Source: Closterium sp. Naga37s-1 (Eukaryota; Streptophyta; Zygnematophyceae; Desmidiales; Closteriaceae). From it: a stretch of 64,000 nucleotides of DNA. This document shows positions 10,669-22,313 of the stretch, piece after piece. A model generated the notes under the pieces. The model was not told the origin of the DNA and ran no database searches. It saw nothing but the letters and a program-made list of their open reading frames with translations. The DNA lies in assembly GCA_947471745.1 (NCBI GenBank), contig CANJKZ010000011.1, forward strand, positions 1,612,001 to 1,676,000. Reading direction: 5' to 3'. The first letter of the stretch is position 1. The number at the start of each line of letters is the position of its first letter. The position numbers and the translations under genes are program-made.

Positions 10669-10670
10669 CG

Positions 10671-11010
10671 CGACTGTCTCCGCAGCAACTGCGTGAGAGG
10701 CTTGTTCGGTGCGCACGCCTTCGGAGTGGAGCTACCGTAGCTGGAGGCGCTGGAGACGCTGGAGCTGGAGGTACTGGAGTTACTGCTGGAGCTGGTGGTA
10801 CTGGAGGTTCTGCGGCTCCAGGTTCTAAAGGTGCTCGTACCAGGGGTGTTGGAGCTGCCGGGACTGGTGGTGTTGTGGGCGCTGGAGCTGGAGGAGCAGG
10901 AGTTGCAGGCACTGGCGCGGGAGGCGCTGGAGCTGGAGCTGCACGAGCTGGAGCTGTTGACCCTGGAGCTGGAGGTTCTAGAGGCACTATGCAGCGGCGA
11001 CCGTACTTCG
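10671..11010 (+). pseudogene. CO-1 Gly/Ala-rich linker, plus arm copy 2
   Basis: Begins with SPQQLRER and RARLRSG-like sequence at the head-to-head junction and continues as GAGGTG/GAGAGG-type repeats to about 10980, then RRPYFVPLLEQVLG. All upstream domains (protease, integrase) are absent from this arm. Leu/Glu-rich ORFs in the other frames are shadows of the repeat. Confidence 0.8.
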
Positions 11011-11695
11011 TTCCCCTGCTCGAGCAGGTTCTTGGTACCCCGTCTTCTACTCACCTTACTCCTCCCCTCCTGTGTCCACCGCCTGACCAGTCGCAGCCGC
11101 CGTTACTGTCAGCCTCCCCACTGCCTGCTCCTTCTCTTTACACTGAGCAGTCTGGCGGTCTTACTGAGCGTCGTGAGCCTGCGTCTTGTCTGTTCGCACT
11201 GCTCGTCGTGTTCCTCGAGCGCATCCTTCTCCTGTCCTTGGCACGCACACTATGGCACTCCGTCCTTCCTCTGTTCCACTGCATGTTCCTTTGCCTGCTC
11301 CTCCTGAGTCCTCTCTTCGTGAGGTCCCTGACCCTGAGTCTGACCGCGCTCGTGCTGCCAGTCCCACTGTCTCTCGTCTCCTCGCCATTGCTGTCACTGA
11401 CCCTTCCTTTGAGTTTGCTGCGGCGTCTGCTCTCGTTGCTGAGCTGCTTGACTTTGCTGCTGCCTGCCGTCTAGACTACGCCACTTCTCTTGTTGCTGAG
11501 TCTGCGTTTGCCAGTCCTCCGTCCGTCGCGGGTGAGTGTGCTCTTGGAGGACTTTGAGTATCTTGCAGCTGCTGTACCTCGTTTTGCTTCCATGCTGCTT
11601 GCCCCTGAGGGAGACCTAGATGCACCAGACATCCTGACCCCACGCTCTTACGCAGAGGCAATTACTGTCCTTACTCCTCTCATTGGCAGGCAGCC
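11011..11695 (+). pseudogene. CO-1 pre-RT region, plus arm copy 2 (frameshifted)
   Basis: Same conserved pre-RT block as elsewhere but broken. A 10-bp deletion relative to copy 3 near 11188, a deletion of about 28 bp at 11550 (the DVLEDRQ segment is lost) and a single-base loss near 11668 move it through three frames. Confidence 0.8.
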
Positions 11696-12365
11696 ATGGA
11701 TGCCGAGATGGCATCCTGGAAGTCCACAGGCACCTACGTTGATGTGATTTTCCAACCTGGGGCGAACATTGTCGATGGCATGTGGATTTTTAGGGTGAAG
11801 TGGCCGCCGGGTTCTGCGCCTGCCTTCAAGGCGCGTTACGTTGCTCAAGGCTTCAGTCATCGACAGGGGGTTGACTACTTCCAGACCTTCTCCCCCATCC
11901 CGAAGATGACTATTCATCGGGTGTTGCTACATGTCCCTGCTCAGCGTGACTACGAGTTGCACTCTCTGGACTTCAGCACAGCTTTCTTGCAGGGCAGCCT
12001 GCATGAGGAGATCTGGCTGCGCCGCCCACCTGGCTTCACTGGGTCGTTTCCTGCACGTACCCAGTGGAGCCTCTGCCGACCAGTCTACGGTCTCCGCCAG
12101 GTGCCTCGCGAGTGGCACGACACACTGAGGACTACACTTGCTTCTCTTGGGTTTGCTCCTTCTACTGCTGTCCAGTCGCTGTTTCTACGCACCGACACCT
12201 CGCTGCCGCCGTTCTACGTCCTCGTGTACGTCGACGACCTCGTCTTTGCCAGTACTGACACTGAGGCACTGACTCTTGTGAAGTAGGAGCTGCAGAAGAG
12301 ACACACCTGCACTGACCTGGGTGAACTGCGCAGCTATCTTGGATTGCAGATCACCCTAGACAGAG
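11696..12365 (+). pseudogene. CO-1 reverse transcriptase, plus arm copy 2
   Basis: 196-codon RT block from AEMASWKSTGTYVD through MWIFRVKWPPG, HSLDFSTAFLQG, PVYGLRQVPREW and YVDDLVFAS, ending at TAG 12284-12286. Coding sense continues to 12365, where the 798-bp solo LTR interrupts it. Also differs from better copies at usually conserved sites (for example QGFSHRQG). Non-functional. Confidence 0.87.
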
Positions 12366-13163
12366 TGTTGGTGCAACCCTACGGTTTGCATTCGGCTTGT
12401 TGTCCGTGTGCGTGCATGCGTGTGTGCATGGAATGGTATGAGGGCATGAAATAATATATATTTTATGCTTACAATAGTGTGTGAATGATGAGGCATGATT
12501 TTGAATGTGTGTGTCGAGTCAATAGCGAGTTATCGCTAGTCGCGTGTCGCGTCGTCGTTTGCGTGTCGTGTGCAGTTTTCTATTTTGTCGTGTGTGGAAC
12601 GTTCGGCGTGTCGCAGGTGTGCGCAGCAGACTTCCAAGAACTCAAGGAAGAATTTACCTTGAAGAACCAGAGCCTTGGTTTCAAGAATCAAGTGATTTCA
12701 AAGCTCTCCAAAAGGGTAAACTTTAAGATAGTGAGAATATTTGCATTACTTTGTGTAGTGTAATATTTCTCTTGGTGTAGGCCCTTGTGGAGGGTAGTTT
12801 CGAGACCCTTCGTGGTTGGGGACAGTGTGGCACTGTTCCACATCACTGTACCTCGGCTCTTGGGGTTTGTAGGAGCAGGGAGTCATTCCCAACTCGTAAC
12901 TCTTCCTATCTTGTGTTCTAAGACTATAGTGGCTGCCATAGTACCGATCGTTCAAACCGACGCTGTGTCGTCAATTCTTCATAAAATCGTGCAATCTAAA
13001 TTGATTATTGTAGGCAACGTCAAGACGCTCCAGATCCAGTTTGAATCAAGTCATTTGCAGCTGTGAGCAGAACGCTATCAACGTTTGAAGCCACTGTGCA
13101 GAAATCCGTCTGTGCTCTCTATCTTTCGTTTTAGGCACATTCAAGGCTATTGTGACTATAACA
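12366..13163 (+). mobile_element. 798-bp solo LTR inside CO-1 RT, copy 2
   Basis: Same insertion as 435-1232, same site and same CAGAG target duplication (12361-12365 and 13164-13168). It was therefore present before the 13.3-kb unit was amplified. Confidence 0.75.
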
Positions 13164-14013
13164 CAGAGCATGGCGCACCATCACCCTGACTCAGTCACAC
13201 ATGGTGCACCAGGTCCTTCAGCGCCTCGGTTTCCAGTTCTCCTCGCCACAGCCCACTCCTCTGTCTACCAGCCACTCGCTCTCAGCTCCACCTTCGGACG
13301 AGTCCGTAGAGCCGAGTGGTCCGTACACAGAGCTTGTGGGTTGCCTCATGTACCTAATGACGTGCACACGACCTGACCTCGCATACCCTCTCAGCCTTCT
13401 GGCTCGCTACGTGGCTCCCGGTAGGCACCGAAAGGTGCACTGGGATGCTGCGAAGAGGGTACTGCGCTACTTGTGCAGTACGTCGGGCATGGGGCTCTTG
13501 CTTGGAGGACGGGGTCGAGCTGTCCTCACCGGTCACGCAGACGCTTCCTAGGTTGACGACTCAGCTACGCCGCGGTCGTCACAGGGTTACACCTTCAGCC
13601 TTGTCTCTGGCTCTGTTTCCTGGCGGTCTACCCGCTCGTCTTCGGCTCTCAGCTCCAGTTGTGAGGCTGAGATCTACGCAGGGGCCATGGCTGCACAGGA
13701 GCTACGCTGGCTCACCTACCTGCTGACTGACTTGGGAGAGCAGCCTCGTTCTTCTCCACTTCTGTATGTAGACAACAAGGCCATGATTGCCTTGTGTCAG
13801 GAGCACAGACTGGAGCACAAAACGAAGCACATCGCTCTGCGATACTTCCTTGCTCGAGAGTTGCAGCAGCGTGGCCAGCTTCCTCTTGCGTACGTGGCCA
13901 CTAGGGCCAACACTGCTGATATATTCACCAAGGCACTTCCGCCTGGTGATCATCAGCGCTTCTCTACTGTGTTAGGCCTTGTGCCTACTTTGCCTCACTT
14001 GCTTACTGCGTGA
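13164..14013 (+). pseudogene. CO-1 RT C-terminus and RNase H, copy 2
   Basis: As 1233-2082: connection region and RNase H with GHADAS, SCEAEIYAG, YVDNKAM, and the same TAG (13549-13551) in place of Trp in DASWVDD. Ends at TGA 14011-14013. Confidence 0.88.
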
Positions 14014-14242
14014 CTTTGCTTGTACTGTGATCTATATATATACCTGCATGCTTGCACTTGCTAGGGTATGATCACTGTATTGTTTGTTCTCTTTTCTATA
14101 TAACTCTGCATGTGAACTGGCCTTGTGGCTTTTTGCTTGTGCTCGGACTGTGTGGTGACTTTGTGATCAACCCTGAGCTTGCTTTGCTTTTCTTGACTGG
14201 TCTTGTGACCACTTGTTCTCTTCCACTTTGCCTATGGGGGTG

Positions 14243-14374
14243 TGTCATACTTATATATAGCTTATATTGTGTAGGCTATAGTGGGGTAGCCCATAAGGGG
14301 TACAACCCAATAAGGGTTAGTACTTGTACCCAACTCATTCATAGTTCATTCATTCTCGTTCGTTCTTTCTGACA
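14243..14374 (+). repeat. CO-1 3' LTR, plus arm copy 2
   Basis: 132 bp, TGTCATAC to TTCTGACA, preceded by ATGGGGGTG; near-identical to 2312-2443. Positions 14014-14242 are 3' untranslated element sequence. Confidence 0.8.
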
Positions 14375-15457
14375 ATAAGGCTGCACCTCCTCGTGGCGCA
14401 CGGTAGCAGCAGCTGATGATAGCGGCAGTGGCAGCGTGCACCTGTTACCCGAGGCTGCGGACGGCAGACGCACGGCAGTTGCAGCGATAGCTGCAACGAA
14501 TGGCGCACGGCAGTTTCTCCTGGCAGCGCACAGCTGCTGCTCCAGGTGGCACACGGATTTTTCCTTCCTGCTGAGGTGAGGATGCTTAGTCAAACCTTGA
14601 CTGTTTCACCCATGTTACCCTGTTACCTTGTGCTTCTCCATGTGACGCTGTGCTGCTTTACGTGACCCTGTGCTGCTCCCCCTACACCAGGTGGCGCACG
14701 GAAGCAGCTGCAACTGGCGTTCACCAGCACCTGGCGGGCTGCTCCTGCACCTGGCGGGCTGCTCCTGCACCTGTGAACAGCAGCACCTCTGGCGCCTGAC
14801 AGGCGAGAGCAGCAACATTGCCTGGCGGTCTGCAGCTCCCCCTGACACCCTACAGCAGCATCACCTGGCCGCGTGCAGCTCCATGGTGAGTGTTTCCTGC
14901 TATCTCCCCCTGCCTCATACTGTAATGGTGTATTGCACTTTGTAGAACCTTGTCCTCTTGTGCCTGTTTCCACTCGTGATGCCCTCTGCCTTCTGGCGAC
15001 GTGCATCGTGCACCAGTTCCTGGTACGCTTCTGCAGCTCTAGCACTTTGCGTCAACAGCAACTTGCCTTGTCCCTTTGATTGTAGCAGCAGTGTATCAAC
15101 TCGTGACTGTGATCCCCACTCACACCATTGTTGTTGTGTGTGACTCCCCCTGAAAACTGCAGGTACTGTGCATCAACCAGCGACCTTGGCGTCTGAAGTC
15201 AGTAGCTGCGACTGTCTAGCAGAAAATCTCTCGGTTGCGGCTACTACCATGCCTTGTGTATTCATTGCAGTAGGTCTCATCCTGATACTCATCTTCGTGT
15301 GTAACCTGAATGGTGAAAATGAACGTGAACTCCCAACTCCTCTTTGTTGCAGCCCAAGATACTCCACACCCCACTCCCCCTCTCACTCGTGAGTCTGTCA
15401 TCATGTATGCGTGTGAGCACGCACACAACAGCAACCACACGAGTGAGATATGTGGAG
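14375..15457. other. Non-coding block, copy 2
   Basis: Counterpart of 2444-3526. No gene seen; a possible CO-2 3' LTR starts on the minus strand at 15482 (TGTTGAACGG after TTAGGGGG). Confidence 0.4.
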
Positions 15458-16943
15458 TTACGTGATGCCTTGCCGTTCAACACCCCCTAAGAAGCCCGTA
15501 CATGTGAGTGCAGCTCCAGTGCCTTCAATTTGCTGACTGGTTGCAGACGGTGCTCCTGGCGGAATAGGTTGGAGACCACACAAAAAGCTGCAGGTGAGAT
15601 GTTGCTTTGCTGTGATGGGCTTGGTGAGGTAATCAGCTGCTTGCTGAGCTGTCGGGCAGTACTCCGGCCACAAAACACCATCGCGGACTGCCTTCTGCGT
15701 CCAATGGTAACGGACATCCATATGTTTGATGCGTTGACTCATTTGCTCCCTTGTTGCAAGCGCAACTGCGCTTTGGTTGTCCACAAAAATGACAGTGTGT
15801 TCTTGCTGTGGGAAACCGAGGTCTTCACACAAGCGTCGAAGGTATGTAGCTTCCCTTGCCCCTTCGAACATTGAAATCTATTCCGCTTCAGCTGTTGACG
15901 TTGCAATGACTGTTTGTCGCTTAGTCCTCCAACTGACAGCAGCTCCTCCCAAGGTAAACACGTAGCCTCCAACCGAGTGACACCCCACTTCGTTCGCATA
16001 GTCCGAGTCCGTGTATCCCCGGAGCACCAAGTCCCCTCCTCCATAGACTAGCCACACGTCCGCAGTGTTCTGTAAGTACATGAACACCCTTTGGATTCCA
16101 AGCACCGTTGCTGCTGTTGGCTTGCTTGCTTGTCTGGCCAGCACATGCGTTGCATATGTTATATCCGGCCTTCCTGCTGTTGAGATGTAGAGCAATGTTC
16201 TCACTTGTTTCAGCACCAGTTGACTATCAATCTCGTCTGGTGGTTCTCCTTGTGGTCCAGGTTCCTTGGTGATTGGCGTCCGGACTCCGTAGCGGCTGCC
16301 TTCCATCCCGAAGTTCGCCAAAGCCTGTGAGATGTACTTGGTGAGTCCGAGTGAGATCGAGTGGTTATCAACAGCGACGTTGAGCCCCAACAACTGCGTC
16401 ATGGTTTTGCTGACGGTCAAGGTAAAGTTCTGCTTCAAGTGTTGAATCAATGCTTCAATGCCTTCGTCGTCATGAGACTGGATGAGGATGTCATCAACGT
16501 AGGTGAGTAGCCACACCGTGTCCTTTCCTTCTCTATTCCAGATAAATAGGGATGGGTCAGACTCGGATTGCACCATGTCCAGCTCCAACAAGACACCGCG
16601 TAAGTGCTGATGCCACAAACGTGGTGCTTGTTTCAGTCCGTACACACTTCTTTTGAGTTTCCAGACTTTGTCTCCATCCCGCCTTGGTTCTAGTGGTCTC
16701 ACGTATACATCTCGGTCGATTGGAGTGTACATGAATGCAATGGAGATGTCCAGTTGCATCACCTTCCGCTTTGGAGCAGATGCACCAGCAACGAACATGC
16801 GTGAGGTAGGTCCTTGGCTGACTGGTGCATACGTCTCATCGTATGTTCCCCATGTCTGTCCGCATCCCTTGACCACCCAGCGCGCTTTGAACCAGTTTGG
16901 CTGTCCGTGCTCATCTCGTTTCACCCTTAAAACAACTCTTTCC
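15458..16943 (-). pseudogene. CO-2 reverse transcriptase and RNase H, copy 2
   Basis: Minus-strand 348-codon RT block (16924-15878) plus RNase H tail (15871-15458) in the same frame, separated by one TAG at 15875-15877 where copia RNase H has Tyr after AEAE. RT motifs: FKARWVVKGCGQ, QLDISIAFMYTPID, RSVYGLKQAPRLWHQ, LTYVDDILIQSHDD. The connection region has GRPDITYATHVLARQ. RNase H: GYTDSDYANE, TAEAE, FVDNQSAVALAT. All RT catalytic Asp are present. Upstream coding resumes across the NA-1 insertion at 18514. Apart from the TAG and the insertion this is a well-preserved pol. Confidence 0.9.
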
Positions 16944-17108
16944 TGTCATAATGTGTAGTTTGTCTAGCCTGCAGTGGGGTATTCGGCCCCTTAGGGTTTC
17001 CTATATGTATCCACCTGCTTGCTAGTGCAAATCCTCCTTTGCCTATTTTCTCTTGCCTAGCTAGCTAAACCCTAGCTATGGCTCCTCGTTCTGCCTGCTA
17101 TTGTGACA
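16944..17108 (+). repeat. NA-1 5' LTR, copy 2
   Basis: 165 bp with TG...CA ends. Compared with the right LTR it lacks a dozen bases around CTCTATAGTGAGTA and has TGTCATAATG rather than TGTCAGAATG, so the LTRs have diverged since insertion. Confidence 0.8.
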
Positions 17109-17123
17109 TGGTATTTAAGAGCT
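17109..17123 (+). promoter_or_regulatory. Putative NA-1 primer-binding site
   Basis: TGGTATTTAAGAGC immediately after the left LTR. The first six bases and the final GAGC match the TGGTATCAGAGC site used by many plant copia elements with initiator tRNA-Met; the middle has drifted. Confidence 0.55.
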
Positions 17124-17297
17124 CGTTCGATCCTAACCTGTGGGCCCACCCTAAGCTTCCGCTGCTTTCGTGTCTGTTGCGCGCCCCGTGGCGCGCGACG
17201 CTTTTTTCTTCCCGCCACGCGCTCAGGGCGCGCGGTGGTTTTCTGCCCGCCGTGCGCCCCGAGGCGCGCAGCGGTTTCCTGCCTCACGCGGTGCCCT

Positions 17298-17678
17298 GGG
17301 GGCCCGCACGCTGCCCTGCCCGTCGCCCGTCGCGGCGCCCTAGGGGTTCGCGCGTCGCCCTGCCCGTCGCCCGTCGCGGAGCCCTGGGGGCCAGTGCGTC
17401 GCCCCCCCATCCCGTCGCCCGTCGCGGAGCCCTGGGGGGCTGTGCGTCGCCCTGCCCGTCGCCCGTCGCGGCGCCCTGGGGGCCAGCGCGTCGCCCCCCC
17501 CCTCCCGTCGCCCGTCGCGGCGCCCTAGGGGGCCGCGCGTCGCCCCTCCCGTCGCCCGTCGCGGCGCCCTGGGGGGCCGCGTGTCACCCCTCCCGTCGCC
17601 CGTCGCGGCGCCCTGGGGGGGGCGCGCGTCGCCCCCTCCTGTCACTCGTCGAGGCGCCCTGGGGGCCCGCGCGCCGCC
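17298..17678. repeat. GC-rich 44-48-bp minisatellite, copy 2
   Basis: About eight units as at 4005-4385, in the NA-1 leader. A second array with a 24-bp period and PVA-rich forward translation lies at about 17983-18188. Confidence 0.85.
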
Positions 17679-18336
17679 CTGCTTCCGTTCACACGCCGCC
17701 CCAGCTGCTGCCCGCGTTTCTGCCCTGCGTTGGGGGTATGGGGGTGGCGGGTATGGGGGTGGCGGGTGTGTGAACCGTCCCCTCCTCCTCCTCCTCCGTC
17801 TCCCACTGCTGCAGCTGCAGCTGAGGGGGGTGGGTGTGTGGGAGCCGAAGGAGTGGTGCTAGGGGGGTGTCGTGGGAGTGAAGCTAGGGGTGCAGCAGGG
17901 GGTGTGAACGGGAGTTTTGGGACAAAGGGGGAGGTTGAAGGGGGGTGGCCGCCGTGAAGCCAGCAGCTCCAGTCACCTGTGAGACCATTGCGCCAGTCGC
18001 CCGTGAGCCCGTCGCTCCAGTTGCCCGTGAGCCCGTTGCTCCAGTCGCCCGAGAGTCAGTTGCTCCTGCCGCTCGTCTAGCCGCGGAGCCAGTTACTCCA
18101 GTTGCCCGTGCGCCAGTTGCTCCAGTTGCCAGTGTGCCAGTTGCTCCAGTTGCCCGTGTGCCAATTGCTCCAGTTGCGCCGTGTGCCAGCAGCTTCAGTT
18201 GCCGCCCACTACCTCCTCTCCTCTCATAGTCCCTCCTCCTCCACACTTGCCCTCTGTGATAGCTTCTAGCTTTGCTTATATTTGTGTAAAATGCTGCTTG
18301 TTGTGTTGATCATACCCCACTTTGACTATAGGGGTG

Positions 18337-18513
18337 TGTCAGAATGTGTAGTTTGTCTAGCCTGCAGTGGGATACTCTATAGTGAGTACGGCCCCTTAGG
18401 GTTTCCTATATGTATCCACTTGCTTGCTAGTGCAAATCCTCCTTTGCCTATTTTCTCTTGCCTAGCTAGCTAAACCCTAGCTATGGCTCCTCGTTCTGCC
18501 TGCTATTGTGACA
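18337..18513 (+). repeat. NA-1 3' LTR, copy 2
   Basis: 177 bp, TGTCAGAATG to TTGTGACA, following CTATAGGGGTG. Confidence 0.8.
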
Positions 18514-18940
18514 CTTCCGTCAGCACTGGCGTTCCTTTTGGTACGTCCGCTCTGTCCACCACTTCGTATGCACCTAGCTCATCAAATTTAGCCAATTCTG
18601 CATCCACAAAGGCTTGCCAAAGAGGTGCGTATGGGTCTTTTGTCATCTCATTGAGCGTTTTGGGCTCCTTGTATGTCAAGTCCACCATGGGGACGCCGGT
18701 TCCTGCACATCCTAGCACGTGTTGCTGCAAGTTGGGAAGGTTTGTGACTGCTTGTGTTCCTCGCCGTTTCCCAAACAGCACGTCCAATCCTGTCATGCTG
18801 TCCGTCCCTTGTCCTTCTCCTCCAAGCACAGTCACCATTGGGTTGAAGTGAACCCGCCGTGGAGTTACCTCATGAGCTGCCAGCTCGATCCCATCAGGTG
18901 GGTAGGCAAAGTCATAGAGATGACTTGCCTCATTCTCCAT
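18514..18940 (-). pseudogene. CO-2 pre-RT / RT N-terminal segment, copy 2
   Basis: As 5226-5652. Frame continues rightward as an acidic, Ser/Pro-rich stretch up to a five-G run near 19161, where it slips relative to the integrase frame. Confidence 0.8.
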
Positions 18941-20121
18941 TTCGTTGCCTTCAGCAACTTCAGGAACAAAAGGAACAGAGACGCCTGCTGGAGGTAAGTC
19001 ACTTGCTGCAGCCCCTTCTCCTGTTTCGGCTGCGTCGTCAATGGGTGAGTACTCTTGAGTTGCGTCAACTTCCTGTCCTTGTGTGGTTGAGGTGTCCGTG
19101 GGCGATCTATGCGATGGTGGGGATGCGGGAAAGGAGTCAAACTCGGACCCAAGGCCTTCTCCCCCTGAAGTCCAGCCGTATCAATGTGTGGTGAGACTTC
19201 TTCCAAGTAGCGTTGGCGTTCGAGTATCAATTCAGCGTCCGGTAACATGAGATCATCAAAGAACCGAGCTGAGCGTGTGTCTGTGTCAACGTCGCTTGTC
19301 AAGTCCCGCACGATCCATGCCTTTCGTGAGTTAGAGAGGCCGAGAAACATGCCTGCCCGACCTCTCTGCTCAAACTTCCCGAAGCTGCCTTGGGGAGGGA
19401 GATAGTAGCAGAGGCAGCCAAAGGTCCTTGCCATTGAGACATCTGCTGCCTTTCCCGTCATCATGAAGTACGGTGAGTGTGCCGATGGGTTGCCGCTGCA
19501 GCTGATACGGTTGTGTAGCCATGCTGCATACTCCAGCGCATAAGGCCAGAACTTAGAAGAAAGGCTGGCCCCGATGGTCATTGCCCGCACTCGGTCCATG
19601 AGTGTGCGGTTGACCCGTTCGGCGACTCCATTCTGCTGTGGTGTGTGAGGTAAGGACGTTTGATGGACGATGCCGTGAGAACTCAGGTAATCTGTGAAAG
19701 CATTTGCTGTATATTCCCCTCCGTTGTCCGTGCGCAAGGCGGCCAGTGGCTTTGTGGGCAGCTTGGTCTTCATCTCGCGATGCCAAGCCGAGAAAACAGC
19801 TGCCATGTCTGACCGCCGAGCCAACGGCGCCACCCACAGGTAGTTGGTGTAGTCGTCCTTGAGCGTCAGCACGTAGCGAAGTGAGGGGTGAGCGTCACCC
19901 AAGTCCATGATGTTGCTATGCACGAGCTCCAAAGGTCGAGCTGTGCACTTGTCGCCACCTGTGGGAAATGGGGTCTTGCTCATCTTCCCTCGTAGACATG
20001 AGTCACATGGGGGTTTGAGGGGGTTTGTCTTGTCGGATATGGAGAGTCCTTCAACATCTCCAATCCGAAATGTGGCATCCATGGATGTGTATGACGTGTG
20101 ACCGAAGCGCTTGTGGGCCAT
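18865..20121 (-). pseudogene. CO-2 GAG-pre-integrase and integrase, copy 2
   Basis: 418-codon ORF holding the zinc motif (HKRFGHTSY and CDSCLRGK, near residues 3-45) and the full DDE core: Asp in HSNIMDLGD (near residue 73), Asp in RTDNGGEY (near 134) and Glu in NGVAERVNRT (near 169). FGCLCYYLPPQ and GMFLGLSNSRKAWIV follow. The last 90 or so residues are out of frame after the five-G run near 19161. The catalytic core itself looks intact, so this is the best integrase copy for the CO-2 family in the window together with copy 3. Confidence 0.88.
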
Positions 20122-20156
20122 GCGGTACGTGATGGATGCATGAGCAGAATGTGCAT

Positions 20157-20515
20157 TCAGCCCTCCATGACCATGGTCATTTGATGCAGCATTGTTATTG
20201 TCATGGTCGGATTAATGGCAGATGCCAGTGCAGGTTCATATTGCACCATGAGCACACCATGCATGGTCATTCCAAGTCCAATCCTTACATGCTCATCCCC
20301 AACCGCCATGGTAATTTCCGTGTGCCTGTCAGCATGTGTATAAATCCGTGCTCCCTTCTTGTGCAACTGACAATAGGAGAGAAGGTTGGACTTCAAACCG
20401 GGGACATAGAGCACGTCGGTGTAGCAAACCGTTGTTCCATCGGACGCTGTCGCTCTAATCGTCCCCACCATCGAGCTCAGCAGTTGGCTGCCGTCAGCCA
20501 ACTCCACGTATACAG
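20157..20515 (-). pseudogene. CO-2 protease C-terminal fragment, copy 2
   Basis: As 6870-7228: VELADGSQLL and VLYVPGLKSNLLSYCQ. Cut at 20516 by the minus-strand CO-1 LTR. Confidence 0.78.
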
Positions 20516-20648
20516 TGTGAAAATTAACGAACGAGAATGTATGAACTAGCAAACAGTTGGGTACAAGTACTAACCCTAATTGGGCTGTACCCCTTATGGG
20601 CTACCCCACTACAGCCTACACAAATGTATAAGCTTTAATGTTCTGACA
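20516..20648 (-). repeat. CO-1 3' LTR, minus arm copy 2
   Basis: 133 bp; TGTCAGAACATT to TTTTCACA on the minus strand. Confidence 0.8.
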
Positions 20649-20950
20649 CACCCCCATAAGCAAAGTGGGGGAGAACAAGTGGTCACAAGACCAGTCAAGC
20701 AAAGCAAAGCAAGCTTAGGGTGGATCACAAAGTCACCACACAGTCCGAGCACAAGCAAAGGGGCACAAGGCCAGTTCACATGCAGAGTTATATAAAGAGA
20801 ACAAGCAATACAGTGATCATACCCTAGCAAGTACAAGCATGTAGGTATGTATATATATCACATTACAAGTAGAGTCAAGCAGTAAGCAAGTGAGGCAAAG
20901 TAGGCACAAGGCCTAACACAGTAACAAAGCGCTGATGATCAGTGCAACTC

Positions 20951-21397
20951 TCAAGCAAGGAAGTATCGCAGAGCGATGTGCTTCGTTCTGTGCTCTAGTC
21001 TGTGCTCCTCACACAAGGCAATCATGGCCTTGTTGTCTACGTACAGAACTGGAGGCGAACGAGGCTGCTCTCCCAAGTCGGTCAGCAGGTAGGTGAGCCA
21101 GCGTAGCTCCTGAGCAGCCATGGCCCCGGCGTAGATATCAGCCTCACAACTGGAGCTGAGAACCGAAGACGAGCGGGTAGACCGCCAAGAAACCGAGCCG
21201 GAACCAAGGCTGAAGGTGTAACCCTGTGACGACCGCTGCGTAGCTGAGTCGTCAACCCAGGAGGCGTCTGCGTGACCGGTGAGGAAAACTGGACCCCGTC
21301 CTCCAAGCACGAGCCCCATGCCCAACGTACTGCACAAGTAACGCAATACCCCCTTTGCAGCATCCCAGTGCACCTTTCGGTGCCTGCCGGGAGCCAC
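20951..21397 (-). pseudogene. CO-1 RNase H, minus arm copy 2
   Basis: As 7664-8110, ending at the same CGA-to-TGA stop and carrying the same tail deletion. SCEADIYAG replaces SCEAEIYAG, a conservative change at a catalytic acidic position. Confidence 0.85.
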
Positions 21398-21605
21398 GTA
21401 GCGAGCCAGGAGGCTGAGAGGCTACGCGAGGTCAGGTCGAGTGCACGTCATCAGGTACATGAGGCAACCCACAAGCTCTGGGTACGGACCACTCGGCTCT
21501 ACGGACTCGTCCGAAGGTGGAGCTTAGAGCGAGTGGCTGGTAGACAGAGGAGTGGGATGTGGCGAGGAGAACTGGAAGCCGAAGGACCTGGAGCACCATG
21601 TGTGA

Positions 21606-22301
21606 CTAAGTCAGGGTGATGGTGTGCCGAGCTCTGTCCCGGGTGATCTGCAAGCCAAGATAGCTACGCAGTTCACCCAAGTCAGTACAGGTGTGTCTCT
21701 TCTGCAGCTCCGACTTCACAAGAGTCAGTGCCTCAGTGTCAGCAGTGGCAAAGACGAGGTCGTCAACGTAGACAAGGACGTAGAACGGCGGCAGCGAGGT
21801 GTCGGTGCGTATAAACAGCGACGGGTCAGCGGTAGCAGGAGCAAACCCAAGAGCCGCAAGTGTAGTCCTCAGTGTGTCGTGCCACTCGCGAGGCACCTGG
21901 CGGAGACCGTAGACTGGCCGCCGAAGACTCCACTGAGAACCTGCAGGAAAAGACTCAGTGAAGCCAGGTGGGCGGCGCAGCCAGATCTCCTCGTGCAGGC
22001 TGCCCTGCAGGAACGCTGTGCTGAAGTCCAGAGAGTGCAACTCGTAGTCACGCTGAGCAACGACGTGCAGCAACACCCGAAGAGTAGTCATCTTCGGGGT
22101 GGGGGAGGAGGTTTGGAAGTAGTCAACTCCCTGTCGCTCACTGAAGCCTCTAGCAACGTAACGCGCCTTGAAGGCAGGCGGAGAACCCGGCGGTCGCTTC
22201 ACCCTGAAAATCCACATGCCGTCGACTATGTTCGCCCCAGGTCGGGGAACCTCGTCGACGTAGGTGCCTGTGGACTTCCAGGATGCCATCTCGGCATCCA
22301 T
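21606..22301 (-). pseudogene. CO-1 reverse transcriptase, minus arm copy 2
   Basis: 231-codon RT block with YVDD intact. One substitution (QTSSP for QTFSP) separates it from copies 1 and 3. Confidence 0.88.
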
Positions 22302-22313
22302 GGATGCCTGCCA

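Larger units (their letters stand above)
1..10670. repeat. Tandem 13.3-kb unit, copy 1 (partial)
   Basis: First of three direct copies of a composite transposon block. Positions 130-3979 match 12061-15910 at a constant offset of 11931, and 3980-10670 match copy 2 at offsets of 13293 to 13287. The change in offset is a 1362-bp deletion at 3979/3980. Copies differ by scattered single-base changes only, so amplification is recent or the assembly is redundant. The left end is cut by the window. Confidence 0.9.
16944..18513 (+). mobile_element. NA-1 non-autonomous LTR element, copy 2 (complete)
   Basis: 1570-bp element with LTRs at 16944-17108 (TGTCATAATG to TTGTGACA) and 18337-18513 (TGTCAGAATG to TTGTGACA). 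It has a primer-binding site right after the left LTR and a short purine tract CTATAGGGGTG before the right one. Flanks TTTCC (16939-16943) and CTTCC (18514-18518) match at four of five positions, a decayed target duplication. It interrupts the CO-2 RT between VLTEVSQ and VLRVKRDEHG. It encodes no retroelement enzyme, so it would depend on an autonomous copia for movement. LTR core similarity to CO-1 makes CO-1 the likely helper (inference). Confidence 0.85.
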
